Part shown: piece after piece, positions 40,818 to 48,134 of the stretch
How the letters are laid out: every line of letters starts with the position of its first letter
Position numbering within the stretch: position 1 is the first letter of the stretch
Origin: Anaerolineae bacterium
Lineage (GTDB): Bacteria; Chloroflexota; Anaerolineae; Promineifilales; Promineifilaceae
Length of the DNA: 54,963 nucleotides
Direction of reading: 5' to 3'
NCBI GenBank assembly: GCA_007123775.1
Contig: SLGK01000120.1
Span: 1 to 54,963 of the forward strand
Translations under genes and position numbers: made by a program
The notes under the pieces: generated by a model
Database searches by the model: none
Seen by the model: the letters and a program-made list of their open reading frames with translations, nothing else
Told to the model about the DNA's origin: nothing

Positions 40818-42284
40818 ATGACTATACGTCGTCTTTTCACTACCCTGTTTGCCCTGGCCCTTATCGCTATGCCCATGCGGGCTACGCTAGACCCTGACAT
40901 GTGGTGGCATTTACGCACCGGCGAGGTCATCTGGCAGAGTGGCATTCCCCGCCAAGATATTTTCTCCTTTACCGTACCCCATCATGAATGGGTGACGCAT
41001 GAATGGCTGTCGCAGCTTCTGATGTGGCTGATTTATCTGGCGGGCGGCTGGGCGGGGCTGATTGTGGTTTTTGCCCTGCTAACGGCCGTTTCCTATTGGC
41101 TGATCTATAAATGCAGCGCCGGACAACCCTATCTGGCCGCCTTTGTGGTACTGCTAGCCGCCATCGCCTCCGCCATCGTCTGGGGCGTGCGGCCGCAAAT
41201 CTTTAATATCCTGCTGGCTGCTCTATTTGTCTACGTAGTCGAGCGGGTAAAAGATGACCAGCTAGACCCGCGCTGGCTGTGGGCACTCCCCTTCGTGACC
41301 CTGGTCTGGGCCAACCTGCACAGCGGCTTTTTGCTGGGCGTGGTGCTGCTGGCTACCTACACGGTCGGCGGCGGGCTGGAACATTATCTGGGCCTGGCCG
41401 ATGACCGCTCCTTTGACCGCGCCCGCCTGCGCCAGATGTCGCTGGTGGTTGTGGCCAGCTTTTTGTTAGCGGCCGTTAACCCCAGTGGGCCGGGCCTCTG
41501 GCTCTACCCTTTTGAGACGCTGGGCAGCCCAGCCATGCAGAGCTACATTCAAGAATGGCACTCCCCCAACTTTCACCTGACCTACTTCTGGCCCTTTGCC
41601 GCGCTGATGGCCCTGGGCGGTATTGGTTGGGCCTTTAGCCCGCAGCGGCCCACCTGGACCGAGCTGCTGCTTTTTTGCGGCACCGCCTTTGCCGGGCTGG
41701 TCTCGGCCCGCCACATTCCCCTGTTTGCGGTGGTGGTCACGCCGATTGTGTGCCGCCACTGGGAAGCGATTTTGGCGGAAGCTAGAGCTAGAGCGAGAGC
41801 TAGAGGAGATGGAGATAGAGATAGAGATAAGGAGGGATTGGTGCTGCCGTCGGGGTTGGTGTGGTTGAATTGGTTGTTGGTGGGGCTGGCGGTATTGGGG
41901 GTTGTGGTTTGGACGGCGAGTGTGATTGTGGAAAATGAAACGGCCGTATCTGAATGGTATCCCGTTGCGGCCGTAGACTTTTTGGAGGCAGAAGGGCTGG
42001 CCGACGCGCCCGGTTATAACAGCTACAACTGGGGCGGTTATCTGATCTGGCGCGGCCTGCCCGTTTTTGTCGATGGCCGGGCCGACGTCTACGGCGACGA
42101 GTTTCTATTCTATTACCGGCAAACGTTCGAGGTGCAGCCCAACTGGCGGCAGCCGCTCGATGAGCATAACGTGGTCTATGTGCTGATTGAACCGTTTAGT
42201 CCGTTAACGGCCGTTCTCACCCTCGACGATCAATGGGACACCATTTACCAGGATGACATCGCCCAAATCTTCATTCGCCAGTAA
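40818..42284 (+). CDS. GT-C-like multispanning membrane protein
   Basis: A 488-residue protein with about eleven helices. The first outer loop has LDPDMWWHLRTGEVIWQSG and WVTHEWLSQLLMWL, with acidic residues placed where GT-C glycosyltransferases carry their catalytic Asp. The C-terminal ~110 residues are soluble (GRADVYGDEFLFYYRQTFEV). A loop near residues 322-340 is encoded by a simple-sequence run (41781-41830) read as EARARARARGDGDRDRD. ATG at 40818 follows repeat DNA. The donor is probably lipid-linked; the product is unknown. Confidence 0.7.
   Translation: MTIRRLFTTLFALALIAMPMRATLDPDMWWHLRTGEVIWQSGIPRQDIFSFTVPHHEWVTHEWLSQLLMWLIYLAGGWAGLIVVFALLTAVSYWLIYKCSAGQPYLAAFVVLLAAIASAIVWGVRPQIFNILLAALFVYVVERVKDDQLDPRWLWALPFVTLVWANLHSGFLLGVVLLATYTVGGGLEHYLGLADDRSFDRARLRQMSLVVVASFLLAAVNPSGPGLWLYPFETLGSPAMQSYIQEWHSPNFHLTYFWPFAALMALGGIGWAFSPQRPTWTELLLFCGTAFAGLVSARHIPLFAVVVTPIVCRHWEAILAEARARARARGDGDRDRDKEGLVLPSGLVWLNWLLVGLAVLGVVVWTASVIVENETAVSEWYPVAAVDFLEAEGLADAPGYNSYNWGGYLIWRGLPVFVDGRADVYGDEFLFYYRQTFEVQPNWRQPLDEHNVVYVLIEPFSPLTAVLTLDDQWDTIYQDDIAQIFIRQ
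41781..41830. repeat. In-frame simple-sequence repeat (GCTAGAGC/GAGATA words)
   Basis: GCTAGAGCTAGAGCGAGAGC then GGAGATAGAGATAGAG. A short-period run inside the GT-C-like gene that encodes an Arg/Ala/Asp loop without breaking the frame. Confidence 0.85.
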
Positions 42285-43893
42285 AAAGACGAACGACCGA
42301 CGAACGACGACGGCAAAACCTACCCCGTCTGCCCTCCTTCGTCCTCGGTCCGACTGGCTCTGGCTGGCCCTGGTTGGGCTGCTGGTACAGGGCTTTTGGG
42401 CACTCCAACTCGACTACCCTAGCTACACCGACGCCTACTACTACGCCACCAACGGCCAACGGCTGGCCCAGGGCTACGGCTTCACCGAGCAGATCATCTG
42501 GGTCTACCTCGACGACCCGGCCGGACTGCCCACCCCCAGCCACACCTACTGGATGCCCCTGGCCTCCCTGCTGGCGGCGGCGGGTTATCTGATCCATGAC
42601 TCCTTTCGCGGGGCGCAGCTCTTCTTCTGGCTGCTGGCCGGACTGCTGCCCCTGCTCACGGCAGCCATTGTGGTCTGGCTGGGCGGCCAGCGCTGGCAGT
42701 TTTGGCTGGCCGGACTGCTCACGGCGGCGGGCGGCTTTTACGCCCATTTCCTCAGCCAGCCCAGCACCTTTGCCCCCTTTGCCTGGGCCGGCGGGGGCTG
42801 TTTGCTGGCGTTGGCCATCGCTAATCGAGACCTGACAGGTTTCAAGCAAGCGCAGCTTGCCAACCTGTCAGGTCTAAAATGGTGGCTCCTCGCCGGACTA
42901 CTCGCCGGATTAGCCCATCTAACACGGGCCGATGGGCTGCTGCTGCTGGCCGTTGGCGGCCTCATCTGGCTTAGACAGTGGCGCAGCGGCGGGGCTTTGG
43001 CCGCCCTGTTGATTGGTTATGGCCTGGTCATGGGCGGCTGGCTGCTGCGGAACGGGCTGGTGTTAGGCACACCCCTACCTACCAGCGGCACACAAACGAT
43101 TTTTCTGACCAGCTATGCCGATATTTTTGCCTACGGCCGTTCCTTCGACCTGGCCCATTTATTGGCCTGGGGCTGGCCCGAAATTATCCGCTCCCGGCTG
43201 GATGGGCTGTCAGTGGCCCTGCAAACCTTTGTGGCCGTCAGCGGCTACATTGTACTGACCCCCTTCGTTATCTGGGGCTGGCTGTACGTCGCCCGGCAAA
43301 AGGGAGCGCGGCTGGCCCCTATGAGCTGGTACGCCCTGGCCTTGCTGCTGGCGATGAGCCTGCTTTTTACCCTGCCCGGCAGCAACGGCGGTTTGTTCCA
43401 CTCCTCGACCGCGCTCTGGCCCTGGTGTATGGCCCTGGCCGCCATTGGCCTGGATCGGGCGGTTGCTTGGCTGGCCTTGCGCCGCCGCAACTGGCGCCCG
43501 GAGGAGGCGCGGCGCGTCTATGCCGGTATTTTTGTGCTGGCTGCCTTTGGGCTGAGTGGGCTGGTGGGTCTATCACGCGGTCCCGGCGTGGTGGCCTCAG
43601 AAGCGGAGGTGTATGGGGAAATTAGGGAGCTGCTGCCAGAAACGGCCGTTGTCTTTGCCGGTGATGCGCCGGCTTTGCATTACCATACCGGCCTGCCCGC
43701 CCTGTCTGCCCCCAACGAGCCACCCGACGTGCTGTTAGCGATGGCGCGCCGCTACCAAGCTACCCACCTACTGCTGGACAGCAGCCCCCCGCCCGCGCTG
43801 GCTGACTTATATCATGGTACAATAATCAGCACGGCCATCCAGCTAACGGCCGAAATTGATAATTTGCGCTTGTATGAGTTGGGTGGCGAGTAG
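42253..43893 (+). CDS. GT39-like membrane glycosyltransferase
   Basis: A 546-residue GT-C-like protein with about twelve helices. The first outer loop has DYPSYTDAYYYATNGQRLAQ with acidic residues at the catalytic position. The N-terminal ~33 residues before DWLWLALVG are encoded partly by a family B repeat (42287-42352) and start at an ATG inside the previous gene (32-base overlap), so the real start is uncertain. A 48-base family J palindrome lies in frame at 42828-42875, read as RDLTGFKQAQLANLSGL. Its stop lies in a family E repeat. Confidence 0.75.
   Translation: MTSPKSSFASKKTNDRRTTTAKPTPSALLRPRSDWLWLALVGLLVQGFWALQLDYPSYTDAYYYATNGQRLAQGYGFTEQIIWVYLDDPAGLPTPSHTYWMPLASLLAAAGYLIHDSFRGAQLFFWLLAGLLPLLTAAIVVWLGGQRWQFWLAGLLTAAGGFYAHFLSQPSTFAPFAWAGGGCLLALAIANRDLTGFKQAQLANLSGLKWWLLAGLLAGLAHLTRADGLLLLAVGGLIWLRQWRSGGALAALLIGYGLVMGGWLLRNGLVLGTPLPTSGTQTIFLTSYADIFAYGRSFDLAHLLAWGWPEIIRSRLDGLSVALQTFVAVSGYIVLTPFVIWGWLYVARQKGARLAPMSWYALALLLAMSLLFTLPGSNGGLFHSSTALWPWCMALAAIGLDRAVAWLALRRRNWRPEEARRVYAGIFVLAAFGLSGLVGLSRGPGVVASEAEVYGEIRELLPETAVVFAGDAPALHYHTGLPALSAPNEPPDVLLAMARRYQATHLLLDSSPPPALADLYHGTIISTAIQLTAEIDNLRLYELGGE
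42287..42352. repeat. Junction repeat, family B, copy 4, within the GT39-like reading frame
   Basis: GACGAACGACCGACGAACG words face CCGTCTGCCCTCCTTCGTCC. It starts 2 bases after the preceding gene's stop and encodes residues about 12-33 of the next protein. Confidence 0.75.
42828..42875. repeat. Family J palindrome, second in-frame copy
   Basis: The arms AGACCTGACAGGTT/AACCTGTCAGGTCT are identical to those at 4032-4079. The 20-base core holds a CAAGC/GCTTG hairpin. It is 48 bases, 16 codons. Confidence 0.92.
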
Positions 43894-43930
43894 CGGGTGG
43901 CGAGTATATGCTCTGACCATTCGCCACTCG
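43881..43930. repeat. Junction repeat, family E, copy 2
   Basis: GGGTGGCGAGTAGCGGGTGG faces TTCGCCACTCGC. It contains the stop codon of the GT39-like gene. Confidence 0.75.
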
Positions 43931-43943
43931 CTTCCTCTGCAAA

Positions 43944-43996
43944 TGTAGGTCAAGCATCCCTGCTTGACCGCGCAAACAGGGATGTTTGCGCTACAG
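43944..43996. repeat. Family G palindrome, copy 2 (inverted)
   Basis: A 53-base double hairpin, the reverse complement of 31614-31666 with a single difference (T/C at the centre). Confidence 0.9.
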
Positions 43997-44034
43997 AAAG
44001 TACGCTAAAGCGCACTGCGGGTGACGACAACCTA

Positions 44035-44076
44035 TTACGTTTTACGTTTTACGTTTCACGTTTCACGTTTTACGCA
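44035..44076. repeat. Junction repeat, family A, copy 6 (one arm)
   Basis: TTACGTTTTACGTTTTACG and TTTCACGTTTCACG words, ending about 20 bases before the next ATG. Confidence 0.75.
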
Positions 44077-44096
44077 CTTGTGACTAAATAACCCTT

Positions 44097-45692
44097 ATGA
44101 AAAAAGAGTGGCTGCCGGCAACGGCCGTTCCCCTGTTCCTCCTCGGCTTTCTTGGCCTCACCTGGCTTACCGGTGGGTTAGGCTTCCCCCTGGACGACGG
44201 CTGGATACACCAGACTTACGCCCGCAACCTGATCCGCAGCGGAGCCTGGGAATTTGTGCCCGGCATCCCCAGCGCCGGTTCAACCGCACCCCTCTGGACA
44301 CTGCTGCTGGCCCTGGGCTACCTGCTCCATATGCCCTACCTGCTGTGGGCCTACCTGCAGGGCGGTCTCACCCTCTACTGGCTGGCCCGCAGCGGCATGA
44401 CCCTCTGGCAGCAACTCTGGCCGGAACGGGCCGATCTGCACTGGGTAGCCGGTCTGCTGCTGGTGAGTTTGTGGCCGCTAGTTTGGGCCGCCGCCAGCGG
44501 CATGGAGACGCTGCTGTTTGCCGCGCTGGGGTTGCAGTTGGTGGTTTTGTATGGGCAGCGGGGGGCAGTAGACAGTAGCCAGTATTCAGTAGGCAGCAGC
44601 CAGGAGGCAGTAGTCAGTGGGCAGATGGCGGGCGGGGGGTATCGCTCTTTGGTGGTAATGGGAGTGTTGGCGGGGCTTTTGATTTTGACCCGGCCGGATG
44701 GGGTGGTGGTGCTGCTGCTGGTGGGCGTGGGGCTGCTGCTGGGTAGTGGTAGTGGGGAAGTGGCAAAACGGCCGTTTTTCACCCAATTCAAACAAGCCGC
44801 TATCTGGGCTGGCGTGGCCTTGCTGCTCATCCTGCCCTATTTTGGCCTCAACTACTGGCTCAGCGGTACGCTCTGGCCCAACACCATGTACGCCAAACAA
44901 GAGGAATACGCGCTGGTCCTGGCCCTGCCTTTGTGGGAACGGATTAGCAGCCTGCTCTACCTGAGCCTGGGCGGACCGCCGCAGGGCTGGCAAGGGATGT
45001 CTAGCCCCCATTTATTGCTGCTGCCGGGGCTGGTCTGGGCTGGTTGGCGGGCGTTGCAAGCCGATTGGGCGCAAAAACAGTTGTGGCGCACGCTGCCTCT
45101 GCTGTGGGCGGGCGGCCATGTGCTGCTCTATGCCTGGCGGCTGCCGGTAACGTACCAACACGGCCGTTACATCATGGCCGCCATGCCCATCTGGGCACTC
45201 TACGGGCTGGCCGGGTCGATAGCCCTCCTGCTCCTCTTTCAGGATGAGATTGGTACGCTGCTGCGCCGGGTAGCCGCCCTCTCTTTTGCGGCCATAATGG
45301 CCCTCTTTCTGCTGCTAGGGGCACAGGCTTACGCCACCGACGTGGCCTTCATCGAAGGGGAAATGGTAGCAGTGGCCCACTGGCTGGCCGAAAACACCGA
45401 GCCAGACGCCATCATTGCCTCCCATGACATTGGGGCGATTGGTTACTTTGCGGAACGGCCGTTGCTCGATCTGGCCGGCCTTATCACCCCCGAAATCATC
45501 CCCCTGCTCTCCGACGAAGCCGCCCTGGCCCGCTACATCCTGGCCAGCGACGCCGACTATCTGGTCACCGCCCCCGGCTGGCCCTACCCTGAGATAACCG
45601 AAAGCAACGCCGCTACCCTGGTTTTTACCACCAACTACGAATGGACCCAACTTAGCGGCTTCAACAACATGGCCGTCTACCGCTTGAGGTAG
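44097..45692 (+). CDS. GT-C-like multispanning membrane protein
   Basis: A 531-residue protein with about ten helices. The first outer loop has FPLDDGWIHQTYARNLI with a DD pair at the GT-C catalytic position. Later features are GLLILTRPDGVVVLLLVGVG, LPYFGLNYWLSGTLWPNTMY and a soluble C-terminal part (ASHDIGAIGYFAERPLLDLA) typical of ArnT-like relatives. A low-complexity run of AGTAGNCAGTA words (44565-44624) is read in frame as a VDSSQYSVGSSQEAVVSGQ loop. The stop TAG is the first word of the family D repeat. It is the third GT-C-like gene of this block. Confidence 0.75.
   Translation: MKKEWLPATAVPLFLLGFLGLTWLTGGLGFPLDDGWIHQTYARNLIRSGAWEFVPGIPSAGSTAPLWTLLLALGYLLHMPYLLWAYLQGGLTLYWLARSGMTLWQQLWPERADLHWVAGLLLVSLWPLVWAAASGMETLLFAALGLQLVVLYGQRGAVDSSQYSVGSSQEAVVSGQMAGGGYRSLVVMGVLAGLLILTRPDGVVVLLLVGVGLLLGSGSGEVAKRPFFTQFKQAAIWAGVALLLILPYFGLNYWLSGTLWPNTMYAKQEEYALVLALPLWERISSLLYLSLGGPPQGWQGMSSPHLLLLPGLVWAGWRALQADWAQKQLWRTLPLLWAGGHVLLYAWRLPVTYQHGRYIMAAMPIWALYGLAGSIALLLLFQDEIGTLLRRVAALSFAAIMALFLLLGAQAYATDVAFIEGEMVAVAHWLAENTEPDAIIASHDIGAIGYFAERPLLDLAGLITPEIIPLLSDEAALARYILASDADYLVTAPGWPYPEITESNAATLVFTTNYEWTQLSGFNNMAVYRLR
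44565..44624. repeat. In-frame word repeat (CAGTAG/CAGTGG words)
   Basis: GCAGTAGACAGTAGCCAGTA and GGCAGCAGCCAGGAGGCAGT. A tandem-like shuffled-word run in the GT-C-like gene, in frame. Confidence 0.75.
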
Positions 45693-45780
45693 AGTACAGA
45701 GTGTAGGGTGTAGAGTCCTCCAGCTCTACACCCTACACCCTACACTCTATCTCTACACTCTATCTCTACACTCTACACTC
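45690..45780. repeat. Junction repeat, family D (GTGTAGAGT words)
   Basis: TAGAGTACAGAGTGTAGGGT faces CTACACCCTACACTCTATC with further CTCTACACTC words. It provides the stop codon of the upstream gene and lies about 80 bases before the response regulator start. Confidence 0.85.
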
Positions 45781-45787
45781 TTGCCAT

Positions 45788-45817
45788 TTGACCAGTCAAT
45801 GGTATACTTTTTATGAC
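45788..45817 (+). promoter_or_regulatory. Candidate sigma-70 promoter of the response regulator gene
   Basis: TTGACC and TATGAC with an 18-base spacer, about 44 bases upstream of the GTG start, immediately after the family D repeat. An alternative -10 (TATACT) lies within the spacer. Confidence 0.4.
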
Positions 45818-45860
45818 AAGCTATCATCATTTATCCTGCGCGTAATACAAGGAGGCCTCT

Positions 45861-46556
45861 GTGTCTGAGAAAATCAAGTTGTTAATCGTAGATGACCACC
45901 CCGTTTTCCGACAAGGATTGTGCGACGTATTAGATGCTGAACCGAACATGGAAGTCGTGGGAGAAGCGGCTGATGGAGAAATAGCGGTAGCTCAGGCACT
46001 TGAGCTACAGCCCGACGTAATTTTGATGGACATTAACCTGCCCACGGTCAATGGCCTGCAAGTTACGCGTCGCATCAAGCAAGATATGCCCGATGTCGCC
46101 GTCGTCATGATCACCGGTTACGACGACGCTGAACAAGTTTTTCACGCATTTCGGGCTGGTGCCTCAGCCTATTGCCCCAAAGATATTACCCCGGAAGCGC
46201 TGACCAGAATTATCGAGGACGTTAATCAGGGTAGTTACGTTGTCAATGAGAAGACCATGTCTTATGAAGACATGGTAAAGTGGATTGAGCAGAAAATCGG
46301 CCGTTTTGGCGGTCCACTGGTTACAGATTCCGACGAAATCTTCATACCGCTGTCTCCACGTGAGATGGAGATATTGGAACACGTGACACGTGGCCTTAGC
46401 AACAAAGAAATTGCCTATAAACTGGGCATCAGTCACCAAACGGTCAAGAATCACATGACCGCTATCTTACGTAAACTGCGCGTAGACGATCGTACCCAAG
46501 CGGCCGTTTACGCCCTGCATCATGGCTGGGTTCGGCTTGAAGGGCCGCGCGGTTAA
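45861..46556 (+). CDS. NarL/FixJ-type response regulator (DegU-like)
   Basis: A 231-residue regulator. The receiver has D11-D12, phospho-acceptor Asp57 (VILMDINLPT) and Lys in YCPKDITPEAL. The C-terminal LuxR-type helix-turn-helix reads LSPREMEILEHVTRGLSNKE and GISHQTVKNHMTAILRKLRV. GTG at 45861 follows AAGGAGG. It is followed 48 bases later by a DegS-like kinase, its probable partner. It lies upstream of the Tad pilus genes, so it may control them or other surface functions. Confidence 0.94.
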   Translation: MSEKIKLLIVDDHPVFRQGLCDVLDAEPNMEVVGEAADGEIAVAQALELQPDVILMDINLPTVNGLQVTRRIKQDMPDVAVVMITGYDDAEQVFHAFRAGASAYCPKDITPEALTRIIEDVNQGSYVVNEKTMSYEDMVKWIEQKIGRFGGPLVTDSDEIFIPLSPREMEILEHVTRGLSNKEIAYKLGISHQTVKNHMTAILRKLRVDDRTQAAVYALHHGWVRLEGPRG

Positions 46557-46604
46557 AAGCAGCCTCAGTTCAGTACCGAACGCCAATCACAAAGGAACGA
46601 CCTA

Positions 46605-47687
46605 ATGCCAGACACAACCGCTACTGCGCTGGACGAAGACTTCACCTTCCAAAGCTTTCTGGAAGAGGCACACAAAGATTACGAGCAAACACAGCGCGAT
46701 CTCAAAGAGATAGACATTCTTATCAAACAGAGCGCGGCCGAAGTAGAACGGCTGGCCCAGCGCAACGCGCAAAACGCTAATTATGTAAAGCAGCTTCAGA
46801 ACAACTTCGACACGCTTCCACGCGAAGACATCCGCGAAGCCTACGAAGGATTAAACACGGCTCAGCAAAAACTCTTTACCATGCGCGGACAGTTAGAAAA
46901 GCTGCAAAGCGATCAGCGTAATCTGGAGCGATTGGCTGAATTTCAGCGACGATTACTTGATCTATCTGAAGGGTTTGGTCCTGTCACCCCCAGACGGCTC
47001 AACCGTGCTGCCCCCAGCGAAAGAGACTACTCGAGCGTCATTCGCCTCATTCAAACAGAGGAATCGGCTCGTCAAAGCCTGGTACGTAAAATGCACGATG
47101 GTCCGGCTTCTTCGCTCAGCAACTTTATTTTGCAGGCGGAGATCTGCCAGCGATTCTTTGACGTTGACCCGGACCGTGCCCGCGCCGAACTGAACGGTCT
47201 GAAAGGCGCAGCCAATTCGACTTTCAACTACATCAAGGATTTTATTTTCGATCTACGCCCCATGATGCTCGACGACCTCGGTGTTGTCCCCACACTGCGA
47301 CGCTACGTGGAATCTTTCCAGGAGAAACTGGGGCTGTCCGTGCCCATTACCGTCACTGGCATCGAGCGGCGGCTCGAAAGCCACATCGAGGTTACCGTTT
47401 TCCGTGGCGTTCAAGAGCTATTAAATAATGCACTCACCCACGCCCAGGCAACTCAGATTCAAGTGTCACTCGATATGGGTGATCAACAGGTACAGGCGGT
47501 CGTCGAGGATAACGGCCGTGGCTTCAACGTTGAGGACGCCTACGATGAAGGAGTTGTTACCATCGGCCTGGCTACTCTGCGCGAACGCATCGAAATGCTG
47601 GGCGGCCAACTTCAAATACAAAGTGGCGCGGGGCAGGGCACACGGGCCGAGTTCACCATACCCATAGCCAAAGAATACCCTGCTTAG
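46605..47687 (+). CDS. Soluble HisKA_3 sensor histidine kinase (DegS-like)
   Basis: A 360-residue kinase without membrane helices. The first ~135 residues are strongly coiled-coil (EEAHKDYEQTQRDLKEIDIL). The phosphorylation motif is RKMHDGPASSLSNFILQAEI, with the His of HisKA_3 kinases. The ATPase has VQELLNNALTHAQATQIQVS and VEDNGRGFN, GLATLRERIEMLGGQLQIQS. The N-terminal coiled coil replaces a transmembrane sensor as in DegS. It closes its operon with the terminator at 47756-47786. Confidence 0.93.
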   Translation: MPDTTATALDEDFTFQSFLEEAHKDYEQTQRDLKEIDILIKQSAAEVERLAQRNAQNANYVKQLQNNFDTLPREDIREAYEGLNTAQQKLFTMRGQLEKLQSDQRNLERLAEFQRRLLDLSEGFGPVTPRRLNRAAPSERDYSSVIRLIQTEESARQSLVRKMHDGPASSLSNFILQAEICQRFFDVDPDRARAELNGLKGAANSTFNYIKDFIFDLRPMMLDDLGVVPTLRRYVESFQEKLGLSVPITVTGIERRLESHIEVTVFRGVQELLNNALTHAQATQIQVSLDMGDQQVQAVVEDNGRGFNVEDAYDEGVVTIGLATLRERIEMLGGQLQIQSGAGQGTRAEFTIPIAKEYPA

Positions 47688-47755
47688 AGTTACTACTCTC
47701 CTATTGGTAATTTACTGACGTGCCTCTATGATTGGTATGGTGCTTTTGGATCTGT

Positions 47756-47786
47756 AAAGCCCTGCATGATAGGGCTTTATTGTTTT
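47756..47786 (+). terminator. Rho-independent terminator of the RR/kinase operon
   Basis: AAAGCCCT-GCATGAT-AGGGCTTT is an 8-bp stem with a 7-base loop, followed by ATTGTTTT. It lies 68 bases after the kinase stop. Confidence 0.85.
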
Positions 47787-47819
47787 ACATAAATTTGCCA
47801 TCGTCGCCCACTTCGCGCC

Positions 47820-47847
47820 TTGACATTGTTGTGGATCATAGTATGAT
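47820..47847 (+). promoter_or_regulatory. Strong sigma-70 promoter of the Tad operon
   Basis: TTGACA, 16-base spacer, TATGAT, close to the bacterial consensus. The start of transcription is expected near 47854, giving a leader of about 280 bases before the ATG at 48135. Confidence 0.7.
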
Positions 47848-47984
47848 GATGACAAAAACAATTGTTGATAAATGTGTACAAGGTCTGCAAGGCCTAAATG
47901 CACACGTTACTCTACTGAAAAAAGGTCCAAAAATCGAGATTTTCGAGGCCAAGTTTTTCAAGGCCAACCACTCTGGTGATTGTG

Positions 47985-48131
47985 ATGCGTTTTAGCAAAA
48001 AACTCGGTTTTTTCAGTGGACTCACACGTAAACTCAGATGGCTCTGCCCAAGAATAGTATATAACCAATCAGGCCTCATTGAAACAAGGCCCTTACTCCT
48101 ATACGCCCGACGTATTGGACAAGATGGATAA
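47985..48131 (+). CDS. Possible small basic protein (48 aa)
   Basis: A frame MRFSKKLGFFSGLTRKLRWL, then CPRIVYNQSGLIETRPLL, ends TAA 3 bases before the REC-TadZ start region. It is very basic, sits where a Flp-type pilin gene might be expected, but lacks the Flp signature (GxxxxEY followed by a hydrophobic helix). No clear ribosome-binding site. It could simply be leader RNA. Confidence 0.25.
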   Translation: MRFSKKLGFFSGLTRKLRWLCPRIVYNQSGLIETRPLLLYARRIGQDG

Positions 48132-48134
48132 TTG

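Larger units (their letters stand above)
47688..48134. other. 447-bp leader region upstream of the Tad genes
   Basis: It contains the kinase terminator (47756-47786), a strong promoter (47820-47847) and an AT-rich ~280-base untranslated stretch before the REC-TadZ ATG. The stretch holds an AAAAAAC-TCG-GTTTTTT hairpin (47997-48013) and inverted segments ACTGAAAAAA (about 47917) and TTTTTTCAGT (about 48008). A possible 48-codon frame lies at 47985-48131. Neither ACGGCCGT nor any of the palindrome families is present. Confidence 0.6.

Noticed and set aside
47843-47995. A 50-codon frame starting inside the -10 box of the Tad promoter.
   Set aside because: Its start codon would lie upstream of the expected transcription start.
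47985-48131. A Flp-type pilin gene just upstream of the Tad genes.
   Set aside because: The frame is basic and lacks the prepilin cleavage Gly, the Glu-Tyr pair and a following hydrophobic helix. It is kept only as a low-confidence small ORF.
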